Assembly: GCA_037044955.1 (NCBI GenBank)
Contig: JBAOHX010000011.1
Coordinates: 124,001-188,000 of the forward strand
DNA from: JAJXWB01 sp037044955
GTDB taxonomy: Bacteria; Pseudomonadota; Alphaproteobacteria; Rhizobiales; Beijerinckiaceae
Direction: 5' to 3'
Length of the DNA stretch: 64,000 nt
Position 1 is the stretch's first letter. Each line of letters opens with the position of its first letter. Below are positions 54,962 to 63,663 of the stretch, in pieces. The translations under genes and the position numbers were made by a program. Under the pieces are notes generated by a model. The model saw nothing but the letters and a program-made list of their open reading frames with translations. It did no database searches and was not told the DNA's origin.

Positions 54962-55846
54962 ATGACCAAACGCATTCGCAAGGCCGTCTTCCCCGTCGCC
55001 GGTCTCGGCACGCGCTTCCTGCCCGCCACCAAATCCGTGCCGAAGGAAATGCTGACGGTGGTCGACCGGCCCGTGCTGCAGCACGTCGTCGACGAGGCGC
55101 GGGAGGCCGGCATCGAGCATTTCATCTTCGTCACCGGCCGCGGCAAGCAGGTGATCGAGGACCATTTCGACATGTCCTACGAACTCGAGGACACGCTGCA
55201 GAAGCGCGGCAAGAAAAAGGAATACGACGCGCTGATGGCCGACCTGCCGGCCGCCGGCGCCACGAGCTTCACGCGCCAGCAGGCGCCGCTCGGCCTCGGC
55301 CACGCCGTGTGGTGCGCGCGCGACATCGTCGGCGACGAGCCTTTCGCGGTCATGCTGCCGGACATGGTGACCAAGGCCACGGGCAAGCTGAAGTCGCGCT
55401 GCCTGACGCAATGCGTCGAGGCCTACGCCAAGCACGGCGGCAATATCATCGCGGTCGAGGAAGTGGCGCCGGAAGAGACGCATCAGTATGGCGTCGTCTC
55501 CATCGGCAAGGACGAGGGCCATACGTTCGAGATCACCGGCATGGTGGAAAAGCCGCCGAAGGGCACGGCGCCGTCGACCTCGATCATTTCCGGCCGCTAC
55601 ATCCTCGGCCCGGAGATCTTCAAGATCCTCGAGACGCAGGAGCGCGGCGCGGGCGGCGAGATCCAGCTCACCGACGGCATGAAGACGCTGGCCAAGAGCC
55701 AAGGTTTCCACGGCGTGCGCTTCGACGGCGTGACCTACGACACCGGCTCCAAGATCGGCTTCCTGATGGCGAACGCGGCCTTTGCCCTCGACAATCCGGA
55801 ACTGGCGGAGGCCTACAAGGCCGGCCTCAAGAAACTCATGAAGTAG
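54962..55846 (+). CDS. galU: UTP-glucose-1-phosphate uridylyltransferase
   Basis: A 294-residue nucleotidyltransferase from an ATG at 54962. FPVAGLGTRFLPATKSVPKE is the nucleotide-binding signature; LGLGHAVWCARDIVGDEPF, GMVEKPPKGTAPS and GGEIQLTDGMKTLA are GalU-typical. It makes UDP-glucose, substrate of the nearby GalE and of cell-envelope glycosyltransferases. The frame is open upstream, but the domain starts here. Confidence 0.95.
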   Translation: MTKRIRKAVFPVAGLGTRFLPATKSVPKEMLTVVDRPVLQHVVDEAREAGIEHFIFVTGRGKQVIEDHFDMSYELEDTLQKRGKKKEYDALMADLPAAGATSFTRQQAPLGLGHAVWCARDIVGDEPFAVMLPDMVTKATGKLKSRCLTQCVEAYAKHGGNIIAVEEVAPEETHQYGVVSIGKDEGHTFEITGMVEKPPKGTAPSTSIISGRYILGPEIFKILETQERGAGGEIQLTDGMKTLAKSQGFHGVRFDGVTYDTGSKIGFLMANAAFALDNPELAEAYKAGLKKLMK

Positions 55847-55874
55847 CCGGCCGGTCTCTTGATCGCATCGCGCG

Positions 55875-55895
55875 CCGAGGCGGCCGCCGCCTCGG
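55875..55895. terminator. GC-rich hairpin between convergent galU and regulator genes
   Basis: CCGAGGCGG (55875-55883) pairs with CCGCCTCGG (55887-55895) over a three-base loop. There is no T-run on either side. Its location between two convergent stops suggests a role in ending both transcripts, possibly with Rho. Confidence 0.45.
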
Positions 55896-55938
55896 CGTGG
55901 AACCATACGATTATTTCGCCGCGCGCTTTGATCTCGCG

Positions 55939-56625
55939 TCAGTGAACCGGCGCATAGCCGACGAAATCCGCCAGCCTTTCGACGGCTTCGACCTGTATCC
56001 GGTCCCGTTCCACGGCGACGCCGATTTTCTTCAGGTCGCCCAAGGCTCGCGAGAACGATTCAGGCGTCATCCCGAGATGGCTGGCTACGAGTGATTTTTC
56101 ATAGGGAAGCGTAATCATCGCGGTTCCGATGACCGTTTCGATCCGGCGTCGCAGAAAGTCCGCGACCCGTTGTGCGGCGGTCAGAGCCTTCAGGGTTTCG
56201 ACCTGATCGACGAGATCGTCCATGTGCCGCGCGGTCGAGGCGAACATTCCGAAGGCGACCATCGGTTGCTCCTCGATCGCGATGCGGAGCGCGCCCGCTC
56301 CGATCTGCATGATGCGCGCCGGGGACGCAGCCTCGCCGCTGACGCGGCAGCGCCCGTCGATGAACATCGATGGCTCGAAGTAGATGTCTCCCGCATCGAG
56401 AATCGAAACGACGACCTGTCCGCCATCGGCGCGCGGGCGGTACAATTTCAAGCGCCCTTGAAGAATCGCATAGCAGGCGCTGGCCGGATCGCCCTGCTGA
56501 AACAGCGTTTCGCCCCGTTCGAAGGCGCGGGGAGGATGGCGCTGCGCAATCGAGCGCAGGATGCGAGGATCGACAGCCTTGAAGAATGGGGAGCGCATCA
56601 GGGCCGACCAATCGTCCAGGGTCAT
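55939..56625 (-). CDS. Crp/Fnr family regulator, DNR/NnrR-like
   Basis: A 228-residue protein. Cyclic-nucleotide fold: RAFERGETLFQQGDPASACY, RLKLYRPRADGGQVVVSILD and GDIYFEPSMFIDGRCRVSGE. The winged helix LPYEKSLVASHLGMTPESFS with RALGDLKKIGV matches the DNR/NnrR group of NO-responsive regulators, whose members lack the FNR cysteines, as this one does. An FNR-type box lies 62 bases upstream, in keeping with autoregulation or control by another FNR/FixK protein. Target genes are not evident in the window. Confidence 0.84.
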   Translation of the reverse strand: MTLDDWSALMRSPFFKAVDPRILRSIAQRHPPRAFERGETLFQQGDPASACYAILQGRLKLYRPRADGGQVVVSILDAGDIYFEPSMFIDGRCRVSGEAASPARIMQIGAGALRIAIEEQPMVAFGMFASTARHMDDLVDQVETLKALTAAQRVADFLRRRIETVIGTAMITLPYEKSLVASHLGMTPESFSRALGDLKKIGVAVERDRIQVEAVERLADFVGYAPVH

Positions 56626-56686
56626 GTGTCACCCGTTCAATTCTTAGCGTTGGTCACATTGGTATCGAGCCCACGGCCGCCCCGAT

Positions 56687-56700
56687 CTGATTTGAATCAA
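56687..56700. promoter_or_regulatory. FNR/FixK/DNR-type binding box
   Basis: CTGATTTGAATCAA, a nine-of-ten match to TTGAT-N4-ATCAA. It lies 62 bases upstream of the DNR-like regulator start. An FNR-family box here fits autoregulation or anaerobic/NO control. The 56626-56874 gap holds nothing else I can recognise. Confidence 0.6.
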
Positions 56701-56874
56701 TGCGCCCCGAATCCGTTCAAGATCAAAGGCGACGAGAGAAGGCGGCATTTGCGCGGGGGAAACCGCCGCGCTCGAGCTTGCGTTCCGGGCTCGACGTTTC
56801 GAAGCCGGGCGCCGGGCGGCGTGCCGACTTCGCGCGATCATCGCGCGTTTCCGCCGTTGGTCGAAACCGCCGGC

Positions 56875-58644
56875 CTACCGCTGCAGCCGCAGACCCAGCA
56901 GGAAGATGTTGGACGTGTAGTCCGAGCCCGGCACGGTCGTCTTCAGGCGCTCGTAGGCGTAGCTCGCCTTCACCACCACCGTGCGCGTAAGGCTGTATTC
57001 GGCCTTCACGCCGGCGTTGATCATGCGCTCGTTCAGCCCGGTCGAACTTCCGGTGAAGGACGAGGAGATGTTCTGGCCCTGATAGGACGTGACCTGGTAG
57101 GACGCGAGCCCGGAAATCCTGACGTTGCGCAGGAGATCGTGCGTGATCTCGACCGTCGCCTTGCGCGTGATGGCGCCCGAGGCGTTGGGCACGGTGGTTT
57201 CGTTGGTGGTCGTGGAGCCGCGCAGCGTCACCGTGGTCAGCGGCGTCGCCGTATAGATCAGCGCGGCGTCGAGCGTCGGGCCGCGCAGCTTCACGAGGCG
57301 CGGGTCCTGATAGTCGCGCTCGACATAGCCGCCCGAAGCCTCGCCCTTCAGCTTGCCGTCGATCTCGAACGTGGCGCCGGCGCGCAGCGCGTAGCCGTGC
57401 GAATTGCGCTGGTAGCCGTTGACGTCGACCGTGCTGTCGTAGACGCGCTTGTCGACCGTCGCCTCGACGAAGGGCTTGAACAGCGGCGAGAATTCGTAAG
57501 ATACGCGCGGGACGACGCCGACCGTGGTGTAGTCGTTGAGATGCAATTGCTGCGTCGAGCCGTCGGAAAAGGTGGCGTCGCCGGTCTCGGCGCGCGCGAT
57601 CGTGCCGCGCATCGAGAGTTCGAGGCGGTTGAACCTGTGCGCGGCGCCGACATAGCCGCCAGCGTTCCAGGTGATCGGCTGATTGGTGGAGGTTATGTTG
57701 CTCGATCCCGGCTGGATTTCCGGCGAGCCGGGACGGATCGTCGTCACGTTGACCGTGCCGCCGTAGTCGAACTGCGTGTCGCGGGTGACGTCGATGCGGC
57801 CGTCGAGCTTGCCGGTCGCGTCGGGACGGTTGACGTTCTTGATCTGGAGATAGTCGGCATAGCCCGCGCGCAATTCGCCCTTGAGCGAATGCGTGGACCA
57901 CAGCGACTCCACGCTCGTCCCGACATCGACGCGGCCGAGCGTCGAGCCCTTCTTCGGGTTCTCGACGCGGCCGGGGTTGGTGTCGTAGCCGAAGGCGCCT
58001 TCGACATAGGGCTTGAGCCGCAGCGAGCCGAGATCGACGCCGGTCGGATCGAACGGCTTTTCTTCGACCTTGCTGCGCGCCTTGGCCGCGATGGCCGGCA
58101 CGACGGCGACCCCCGTCGGCGGCTGTTGCTGAATTTCGCGGTCGTCCGGCAGGCGGCGGCGCGCCTGCTCGCGGGCCAGCCGGCGCGCGGCGTAGGAATT
58201 CTTGTAGGGCTCGAGCTGCGGCAGCGGCGGTTTTCCCGCGCGCTGGGGCGGGTAGGGCTTGGGCAGTTTCGCCGGCTTGCGCGCCTTGCCGTAATTGATC
58301 GCGGCATTGGGCGCGGCCTCGCCCGTTCCGGCCGAATAGACAGCGGGCAGGGGCGGGGCCTTCCCGCCCCGGCGCGCGGCGGCCAGCGCCGAATCGTACT
58401 CCGCCAGCGGGCGCATTTGCGGGGCCACGGCGCCGCGCAGGCCCTGTCCATCGCTTGCGTCCCGCTCGGCTTCCTGGGCGAGCGCGGGGCCGGACGCGAG
58501 CGACAGGGCAAGGGAAAGGGCGAGCGTCGCCACGCCCGCAGCGCGCGCCGCAAGATCGATGCTCAACCTGTCCCGTCGCGGCGCCACGTCGTCTCCGATC
58601 GGCGCCGAGAGGCGGCGCCTGTGGCCGGAGAGTGCGCCGAACAT
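56875..58644 (-). CDS. outer membrane beta-barrel protein, BBP2 family
   Basis: A 589-residue protein. The export signal is buried behind about 30 charged residues: AAGVATLALSLALSLASGPA, cleavage after ALAQ; a shorter start downstream of 58644 is possible. Residues 60-200 are Pro/Arg/Lys-rich and probably periplasmic and disordered. The rest alternates in the way of transmembrane strands (LRLKPYVEGAFGYDTNPGRV, LKGELRAGYADYLQIKN, VGVVPRVSYEFSPLFKPFVE, VEITHDLLRNVRISGLASYQ) and ends FLLGLRLQR. In related bacteria such barrels accompany exopolysaccharide export; nothing here proves it. Divergent from the tol genes, sharing a CtrA-type box. Confidence 0.8.
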   Translation of the reverse strand: MFGALSGHRRRLSAPIGDDVAPRRDRLSIDLAARAAGVATLALSLALSLASGPALAQEAERDASDGQGLRGAVAPQMRPLAEYDSALAAARRGGKAPPLPAVYSAGTGEAAPNAAINYGKARKPAKLPKPYPPQRAGKPPLPQLEPYKNSYAARRLAREQARRRLPDDREIQQQPPTGVAVVPAIAAKARSKVEEKPFDPTGVDLGSLRLKPYVEGAFGYDTNPGRVENPKKGSTLGRVDVGTSVESLWSTHSLKGELRAGYADYLQIKNVNRPDATGKLDGRIDVTRDTQFDYGGTVNVTTIRPGSPEIQPGSSNITSTNQPITWNAGGYVGAAHRFNRLELSMRGTIARAETGDATFSDGSTQQLHLNDYTTVGVVPRVSYEFSPLFKPFVEATVDKRVYDSTVDVNGYQRNSHGYALRAGATFEIDGKLKGEASGGYVERDYQDPRLVKLRGPTLDAALIYTATPLTTVTLRGSTTTNETTVPNASGAITRKATVEITHDLLRNVRISGLASYQVTSYQGQNISSSFTGSSTGLNERMINAGVKAEYSLTRTVVVKASYAYERLKTTVPGSDYTSNIFLLGLRLQR

Positions 58645-58646
58645 GG

Positions 58647-58661
58647 TTAATGCGGCCTTAA
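58647..58661. promoter_or_regulatory. candidate CtrA-binding box TTAA-N7-TTAA between the barrel gene and tolQ
   Basis: TTAA (58647-58650), TGCGGCC, TTAA (58658-58661). Exact full-site consensus, two bases upstream of the barrel start and about 170 bases before tolQ. Two further TTAA copies lie nearby at 58677 and 58703, but not at the seven-base spacing. CtrA control of cell-envelope and division-linked tol genes would be biologically sensible; inferred only. Confidence 0.5.
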
Positions 58662-58830
58662 ATCAGAGGCTTGACGACACCGGTCGTAACCGAAAGTTAA
58701 CCCTGAGGGGGCCTTAACTAGCGGGAGATATTCCCGCTCTGGGTTTTGCGTCCCCGGAGCCCAACAATTGACGGATTCAGCGGGCATTCACCGCTCGCGC
58801 TCGCCGTATCGAGCTTGTGAAGGAAAAATC

Positions 58831-59548
58831 ATAAATCCTGCCGATCTGGCCGCCCCGGTCGCCGAAGTCTCGATCTGGAGCATGTTCCTGCACGCCTCGA
58901 TCGTCGTGCAGGCGGTGATGATCGGATTGCTCGCGGCCTCCGTGTGGTGCTGGACGATCATCGTCGACAAGACGCTGCTGTTCCGCCGCACGCGCAAGGC
59001 GATGGACCAGTTCGAGGAGACGTTCTGGTCGGGCCGGTCGCTCGAGGAGCTCTACACGACGCTGAGCGAGCGCCCGACGACGTCGGGCATGGCCTCGCTG
59101 TTCGTCGCCGCCATGCGCGAATGGAAGCGCTCGTTCCAGACCGCGCACGCCTCCTTTGTCGGCCTGCAGGCGCGCATCGAGAAAGTGCTCGACGTGTCGA
59201 TTGCGCGCGAAGTCGAGAAGCTCGAAATCCAATCTGCTGGTGCTGGCCACCGTCGCCTCGGCCGGCCCGTTCGTCGGCCTGTTCGGCACGGTGTGGGGCA
59301 TCATGACCTCGTTCCGCTCGATCGCGGCGTCGAAGAACACCTCGCTCGCGGTCGTCGCGCCGGGCATCGCGGAAGCGCTGTTCGCCACGGCGATCGGCCT
59401 GTTCGCGGCGATCCCCGCGCTCATCGCCTACAACAAGATGCAGGGCGATGTCGCCAAGACGCAGGCGCGGCTCGAGAGCTTCGCCGACGAATTCTCCGCC
59501 ATCCTGTCGCGCCAGATCGACCAGCACGCCGGCGACCGGGCGGCGTAA
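58831..59548 (+). CDS. tolQ: Tol-Pal system proton channel TolQ (frameshifted; unusual start)
   Basis: About 238 residues after removing one extra A near 59226. Three helices: MFLHASIVVQAVMIGLLAAS, LVLATVASAGPFVGLFGTVW, and ALFATAIGLFAAIPALIAYN. The frame breaks at VEKLE and resumes SNLLVLATVASAG. The expected N-terminus NPADLAAPVAEVSIWSMFLH begins after an ATA codon (58831), with AAGGA six bases before it. No ATG or GTG is in frame nearby; a TTG at 58768 is the only standard alternative. With TolR it uses the proton-motive force to drive TolA during outer-membrane constriction. Confidence 0.87.
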
Positions 59549-59588
59549 GGGTATGGGGATGATTCAAGACGCCACGCCGATCCCGAAT

Positions 59589-59659
59589 GTCATCCCCGCG
59601 AAAGCGGGGATCCAGCATTCGAGCCGCGGCGCCTGGATTCCCGCTTTCGCGGGAATGAC
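59589..59659. repeat. paired palindromic intergenic repeat, GTCATTCCCG family, copy 5, between tolQ and tolR
   Basis: GTCATCCCCGCGAAAGCGGG on the left; TGGATTCCCGCTTTCGCGGG with AATGAC on the right, inverted around a 20-base spacer. It is the clearest copy and separates two genes that are usually nearly contiguous. Confidence 0.85.
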
Positions 59660-59695
59660 AAGGGCGAGCGCGCGCGCGCCTACGGAGTTCCGCTG

Positions 59696-60142
59696 ATGGG
59701 CATGTCGATGGCCGCAGGCCGCAAGGGCGGACGCAGGCGCCGGGGCGTTCCGCGCTACGGCGCGATGGCCGACATCAACATGACGCCGTTCATCGACGTC
59801 ATGCTCGTGCTGCTCATCATCTTCATGGTGGCGGCGCCGTTGCTGGCGACGGGCGTCGCCGTCGACCTGCCGCAGACCAAGTCCGCGCCGCTCAACATCG
59901 AGCAGAAGCCGGTGTCGATCTCGATCGACGAGAAGGGCCAGATCTTCCTGATGGACCAGCAGGTCGCGGTCGACCAGCTCGTCGAGAAATTGAAGGCCGC
60001 GGCAAAGGCCGGCGCCGACGAGCGCGTCTATGTGCGCGGCTCGAAGGCGGTGAACTACGGCCGCGTGGCCGAGGTCATGTCGCTGGTGACGGGCGCCGGC
60101 TTCAAGAAGGTGGCGCTCGTCACCGAGCCGGATCGGAAGTGA
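59696..60142 (+). CDS. tolR: Tol-Pal system protein TolR
   Basis: A 148-residue ExbD/TolR protein. After a basic N-terminal tail (KGGRRRRGVPRYGAMADINM) comes the single helix TPFIDVMLVLLIIFMVAAPL, which includes the critical Asp facing the TolQ channel. The periplasmic domain contains SISIDEKGQIFLMDQQVAVD and ends with LVTGAGFKKVALVTEP. An alternative start is seven residues in (59705). Confidence 0.93.
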   Translation: MGMSMAAGRKGGRRRRGVPRYGAMADINMTPFIDVMLVLLIIFMVAAPLLATGVAVDLPQTKSAPLNIEQKPVSISIDEKGQIFLMDQQVAVDQLVEKLKAAAKAGADERVYVRGSKAVNYGRVAEVMSLVTGAGFKKVALVTEPDRK

Positions 60143-60149
60143 GGCGCGA

Positions 60150-61316
60150 TTGACGGTCTCGCGGAAAGAGCCCGGTCTGATCATATCGGCGGCGGCGCAC
60201 ACGACGCTGCTCGCCGCGACGCTGATCGCGTTCAATTCGCCGGCGAAATACGAGGACGCCAAGGAGGCCATCCCGGTCGAGATGATCACCGACCAGGCTC
60301 TCAGCCAGATTTCCAAGGGCGAGAAATCCGCCAAGGAAGCAAAGCCCGTCCAGAAGGCCGACAAGGTCGCCGACGTCGAGGAATTGAAGCCGACGCCGCC
60401 GATCGCGGAAGCGAAGAAGGACGTGCCGCTGCCGCCGCCGCCGCTGCGCCGCCAGCGCGATCCCGGCGAGGACGACGCCGAGAAGCCCGAGCCGCAGAAG
60501 ATGGCCGCGCTGCCGCCGCCGCGCCCGCCGATGGAAGAGACCAAGCCCGCGCCCGAACCGCCGAAGCGGCCGGAGCCGCCGAAGGCGCAGGCCAAACCCG
60601 AGAAGCAGGAAGCGAAGGAAGAGCCGGAAGAGGCCGAGACCGTCGCGCCGAAGCCGCCGCAGCGGCCGAAGATCGAGCCCAAGCAGGAAGCGAAGCCCGA
60701 AGCCAAGCCCGAACCGAAGCAGGAGGCGAAGCCCGCGCCGACCCCGCCGAAACCGCCTGAAAAGCCGCGGCTGAAGACGGACGAAGTCGCCAAACTGCTC
60801 GCCAGGTCGAAGACGGACGACAAGCACGAGAAGCCCGCCGTCAAGCCGAAGTCCGGCGAGGAGAGCGACGAGAAGCGCACGAAGTTCGACACGAACGCCA
60901 TCTCGCGCATGCTCGATCACGACAAGCCGCAGGCGACCGGCTCGCGCGGCCGCGAGGTTGTGCGCACGGCGTCTCTCGGCGCGGCGACGGGGACGTCGCA
61001 GCGCATGGCGCCCAACATGATGGACGCGCTCAACAGCCTGATGATGGAACAGTGGATGCGCTGCTGGCATTATTTCGGCACGAGCGGCGGCAAGTATTTT
61101 CCGCAGATCAGCCTGAGATTCCGCCCCGACGGCGGGCTCGCCGCCGAACCGATCCTGCGCAATCCGACATCCGATCCCGCGCTGACCTCGCTCGCGACAG
61201 CCGCGATGAACGCGGTGCGCGAATGCAATCCGATGAAGATCCCCGCGCAATTCGCGCCTTACTACGAGCAATGGAAAAGCCGCACCGTCGAATTCCGGCC
61301 CGACGAAATGCGCTGA
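60150..61316 (+). CDS. tolA: TolA-like cell envelope protein
   Basis: A 388-residue protein starting with a TTG at 60150, directly after GAGG. One N-terminal helix (GLIISAAAHTTLLAATLIAF) anchors it. Residues 60-250 are a Pro/Lys/Glu/Ala-rich spacer (many KPEPK and EPPK repeats) that crosses the periplasm. The C-terminal domain, from about residue 290 (MMDALNSLMMEQWMRCWHYF), resembles the TonB-C-like domain of alphaproteobacterial TolA, with ISLRFRPDGGLAAEPI. Follows tolR by eight bases. Confidence 0.88.
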   Translation: MTVSRKEPGLIISAAAHTTLLAATLIAFNSPAKYEDAKEAIPVEMITDQALSQISKGEKSAKEAKPVQKADKVADVEELKPTPPIAEAKKDVPLPPPPLRRQRDPGEDDAEKPEPQKMAALPPPRPPMEETKPAPEPPKRPEPPKAQAKPEKQEAKEEPEEAETVAPKPPQRPKIEPKQEAKPEAKPEPKQEAKPAPTPPKPPEKPRLKTDEVAKLLARSKTDDKHEKPAVKPKSGEESDEKRTKFDTNAISRMLDHDKPQATGSRGREVVRTASLGAATGTSQRMAPNMMDALNSLMMEQWMRCWHYFGTSGGKYFPQISLRFRPDGGLAAEPILRNPTSDPALTSLATAAMNAVRECNPMKIPAQFAPYYEQWKSRTVEFRPDEMR

Positions 61317-61350
61317 CCGCGATCTTAAGAACCTTCAGGACCCCAGAGCC

Positions 61351-62667
61351 ATGCCCGCACATTTCGACCGCCGCGCCTTTCTCGCCAGCGTCGCGGCCCT
61401 GACCAGCGCTCCCGCGATCACGCCGGCGTGGGCGCAGGGCGATGTCATCACCGTGCGTCCGGGCGCGGCCTTCCGGCCCGTGCGCGTCGCCGTCGTGCCG
61501 TTCGCCGGCGAGCCCGACGCCGCCAGGCTGTTCACGTCGGTCATCTCGAACAATTTCAAGCGCTCGGTCTTCCTGCAGCCCGTCGATCCCGCGAGCTTCC
61601 CCGAGCCCGCGCTCGGGCCCGACCAACCGCCGAACATCGAGGCGTGGAAGACGGTCAACGCGCAATATGTGCTCGTCGGCCGCGCGCAGAGATCGGGCGG
61701 CGGGCGCCAGCAGGCGGAGTTTCGCTTGTGGGACGTGGCGAGCGGGCAGCAGGCGGCGGGCCAGCAATACGCCACCGACGCCAACGTCTCGCGTCGCGTC
61801 GCGCATATCATGTCGGACCAGGTGTTTTCGCGCATCACGGGCGAGAAGGGCTTCTTCGACACGCGCATCGTCTTCGTCGACGAGACCGGGCCCGCCGACA
61901 AGCGCCGCAAGCGCCTCGCCGTGATGGACCAGGACGGCGCGGGTGTTCAATATCTCACGAAAGGCGACGATCTCGCGGTGACGCCGCGCTTCTCGCCGTC
62001 CTCGCAGGACGTCGCCTACATGGCCTTCGGCAATGGCGAGCCGCGCGTCATGATCATGAACCTCGACACGCGCCAGCGCGAGGCGGTCGGCAATTTCCCC
62101 GGCATGACCTTTGCGCCGCGCTTCTCGCCCGATGGCCAGAAGATCGTGATGTCGCTCTCCAGCGGCAATAATTCGACGCTCTATGCGATGGACCTGCGTT
62201 CGCGCTCGACGACGCGACTGACTGATTCCGCCGCCATCGACACGTCGCCGTCCTACGCGCCCGACGGTTCGCAGATCGTGTTCGAGAGCGATCGCGGCGG
62301 CACGCAGCAGATCTACGTGATGAGCGCGTCCGGCGGCGGCGCCAAGCGCATCTCGTTCGGCGACGGGCGTTACTCGACGCCGGTCTGGTCGCCCAAGGGC
62401 GATTTCATCGCGTTTACGCGCCAGTCGAAGAACGGCTTCGGCATCGGCGTGATGAAGCCGGACGGTTCGGGCGAGCGCATCCTCACCGAGGGCTATCACA
62501 ACGAAGGCCCGACCTGGGCGCCGAACGGCCTGTTCCTGATGTTCTTCAGGGATCCCGGCGGCGCCGCGCCGAAGATCCACATGACGGATGTCTACGGCCG
62601 CTCCGACTTCGTCGTGCCGACGCCCTCGTTCGCGAGCGACCCCGCATGGGGGCCGCTGCTGAACTGA
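61351..62667 (+). CDS. tolB: Tol-Pal system beta-propeller protein TolB
   Basis: A 438-residue periplasmic protein with a signal of twin-arginine look (MPAHFDRRAFLASVAALTSA). The N-terminal domain has RVAVVPFAGEPDAARLFTSV and ISNNFKRSVFLQPVD; the six-bladed propeller shows repeats such as TPRFSPSSQDVAYMAF, APRFSPDGQKIVMSLSSGNN, SPSYAPDGSQIVFESDRGG and TPVWSPKGDFIAFTRQ. It docks with TolA and Pal. It starts 35 bases after tolA. A pal gene is not seen directly downstream. Confidence 0.94.
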   Translation: MPAHFDRRAFLASVAALTSAPAITPAWAQGDVITVRPGAAFRPVRVAVVPFAGEPDAARLFTSVISNNFKRSVFLQPVDPASFPEPALGPDQPPNIEAWKTVNAQYVLVGRAQRSGGGRQQAEFRLWDVASGQQAAGQQYATDANVSRRVAHIMSDQVFSRITGEKGFFDTRIVFVDETGPADKRRKRLAVMDQDGAGVQYLTKGDDLAVTPRFSPSSQDVAYMAFGNGEPRVMIMNLDTRQREAVGNFPGMTFAPRFSPDGQKIVMSLSSGNNSTLYAMDLRSRSTTRLTDSAAIDTSPSYAPDGSQIVFESDRGGTQQIYVMSASGGGAKRISFGDGRYSTPVWSPKGDFIAFTRQSKNGFGIGVMKPDGSGERILTEGYHNEGPTWAPNGLFLMFFRDPGGAAPKIHMTDVYGRSDFVVPTPSFASDPAWGPLLN

Positions 62668-62727
62668 GCGGAGCGCGGGCAGAGGCGGCATGAGCGGCGC
62701 ACGGCGGTCGAGCGCCACACAAGAGCA

Positions 62728-63663
62728 TCACGGCTTGGAATTGCTCATGCCGGGGCCGGTCTTGTCGTAGACGTTCTGGAACTCGTCCATCATGATGATG
62801 GCGACGCCTCCCTCCGGACGCTCGACGTTGTCCTGCGCCAGCGTAACGACACGCACCTTCCAGCCCGGCGGAAGCTGCTTGAAATTGGCCGCCCCGGCGG
62901 ACATGAACTGGTCGTATGTATATTTGGGCTTCAGGCCGAGTTCGAAGCCTTTCATGATCCATGTATTGCCGGCGTCGTCATCAAGGACCATCACCTTCGT
63001 GCCCTTGTTCCAGCCGACCGCGCTTTTGCGCGCAATGGTCATCGGCTTGTACGGCTTGAGTCCGGCAATGCTGACCTCCTTCCCGAGATTCAATTCCGCC
63101 GTCCACGGGGCCTTGAGGCCGCCGAACTCTCTCACTGCGCCGGCTTCGAATTCAAACCAGTCCTGAATATAGAGCTTCGGGCCATTCAACGACGCCGCCA
63201 GCACCCCGTACTTCTCCTTGATCTTTTTCATGTCGAGGGCCGCGACGAGCGCCTGCGGAGAGGTGTCTTTGTTCGCAGGCATGGGGTTGGCGTACGTTCC
63301 GTAGCACTCGCCGACGATGTTCCCCGTGTTCGGGTCGATGCCGGCAAGATACATTTCGATGAACCGCATGAGATGAGAGTTTTCGACCCGCATGGGTTTG
63401 GGGTTGGCGCCGTCGGAAAGCACCTGGGGCTTCGGTTCAGCCAGCGCCTTCATGCACGCGCCGGACAAATCCGCCAAATGCCCCGCCATACAGGTTTTGA
63501 TGCGGCCCTTGCCGGGCTTCACGCCCTTGCAGAAAGTCCTGATGTCGCCGGCGCACTCCCTGATGACATCGACGCCTTTCTCCAGTTTTCCCCACGCAGT
63601 TTCCGAAATTGCCGGCTGGATGAGCGCGAAAGACATTGCGATGGGAACAAAGACCCTTTTCAT
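62728..63663 (-). CDS. secreted protein with cysteine-rich GLG1-type repeat
   Basis: A 311-residue protein with a signal peptide (MKRVFVPIAMSFALIQPAIS). Residues 37-75 form one cysteine-rich GLG1-like repeat: ECAGDIRTFCKGVKPGKGRI followed by KTCMAGHLADLSGACMKAL, the C-x6-C-x(n)-C spacing seen in such repeats of many alphaproteobacterial secreted proteins. The remaining 230 residues, with Trp/Tyr-rich segments (YIQDWFEFEAGAVREFGGL) and a possible beta-sandwich, are unfamiliar. It is antisense-oriented between tolB and the next rightward gene, so it interrupts the expected tolB-pal order. Confidence 0.7.
   Translation of the reverse strand: MKRVFVPIAMSFALIQPAISETAWGKLEKGVDVIRECAGDIRTFCKGVKPGKGRIKTCMAGHLADLSGACMKALAEPKPQVLSDGANPKPMRVENSHLMRFIEMYLAGIDPNTGNIVGECYGTYANPMPANKDTSPQALVAALDMKKIKEKYGVLAASLNGPKLYIQDWFEFEAGAVREFGGLKAPWTAELNLGKEVSIAGLKPYKPMTIARKSAVGWNKGTKVMVLDDDAGNTWIMKGFELGLKPKYTYDQFMSAGAANFKQLPPGWKVRVVTLAQDNVERPEGGVAIIMMDEFQNVYDKTGPGMSNSKP

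Noticed and set aside
58677..58706. Additional CtrA box formed by two TTAA copies before tolQ
   Set aside because: Spacing is 13 bases, not seven.
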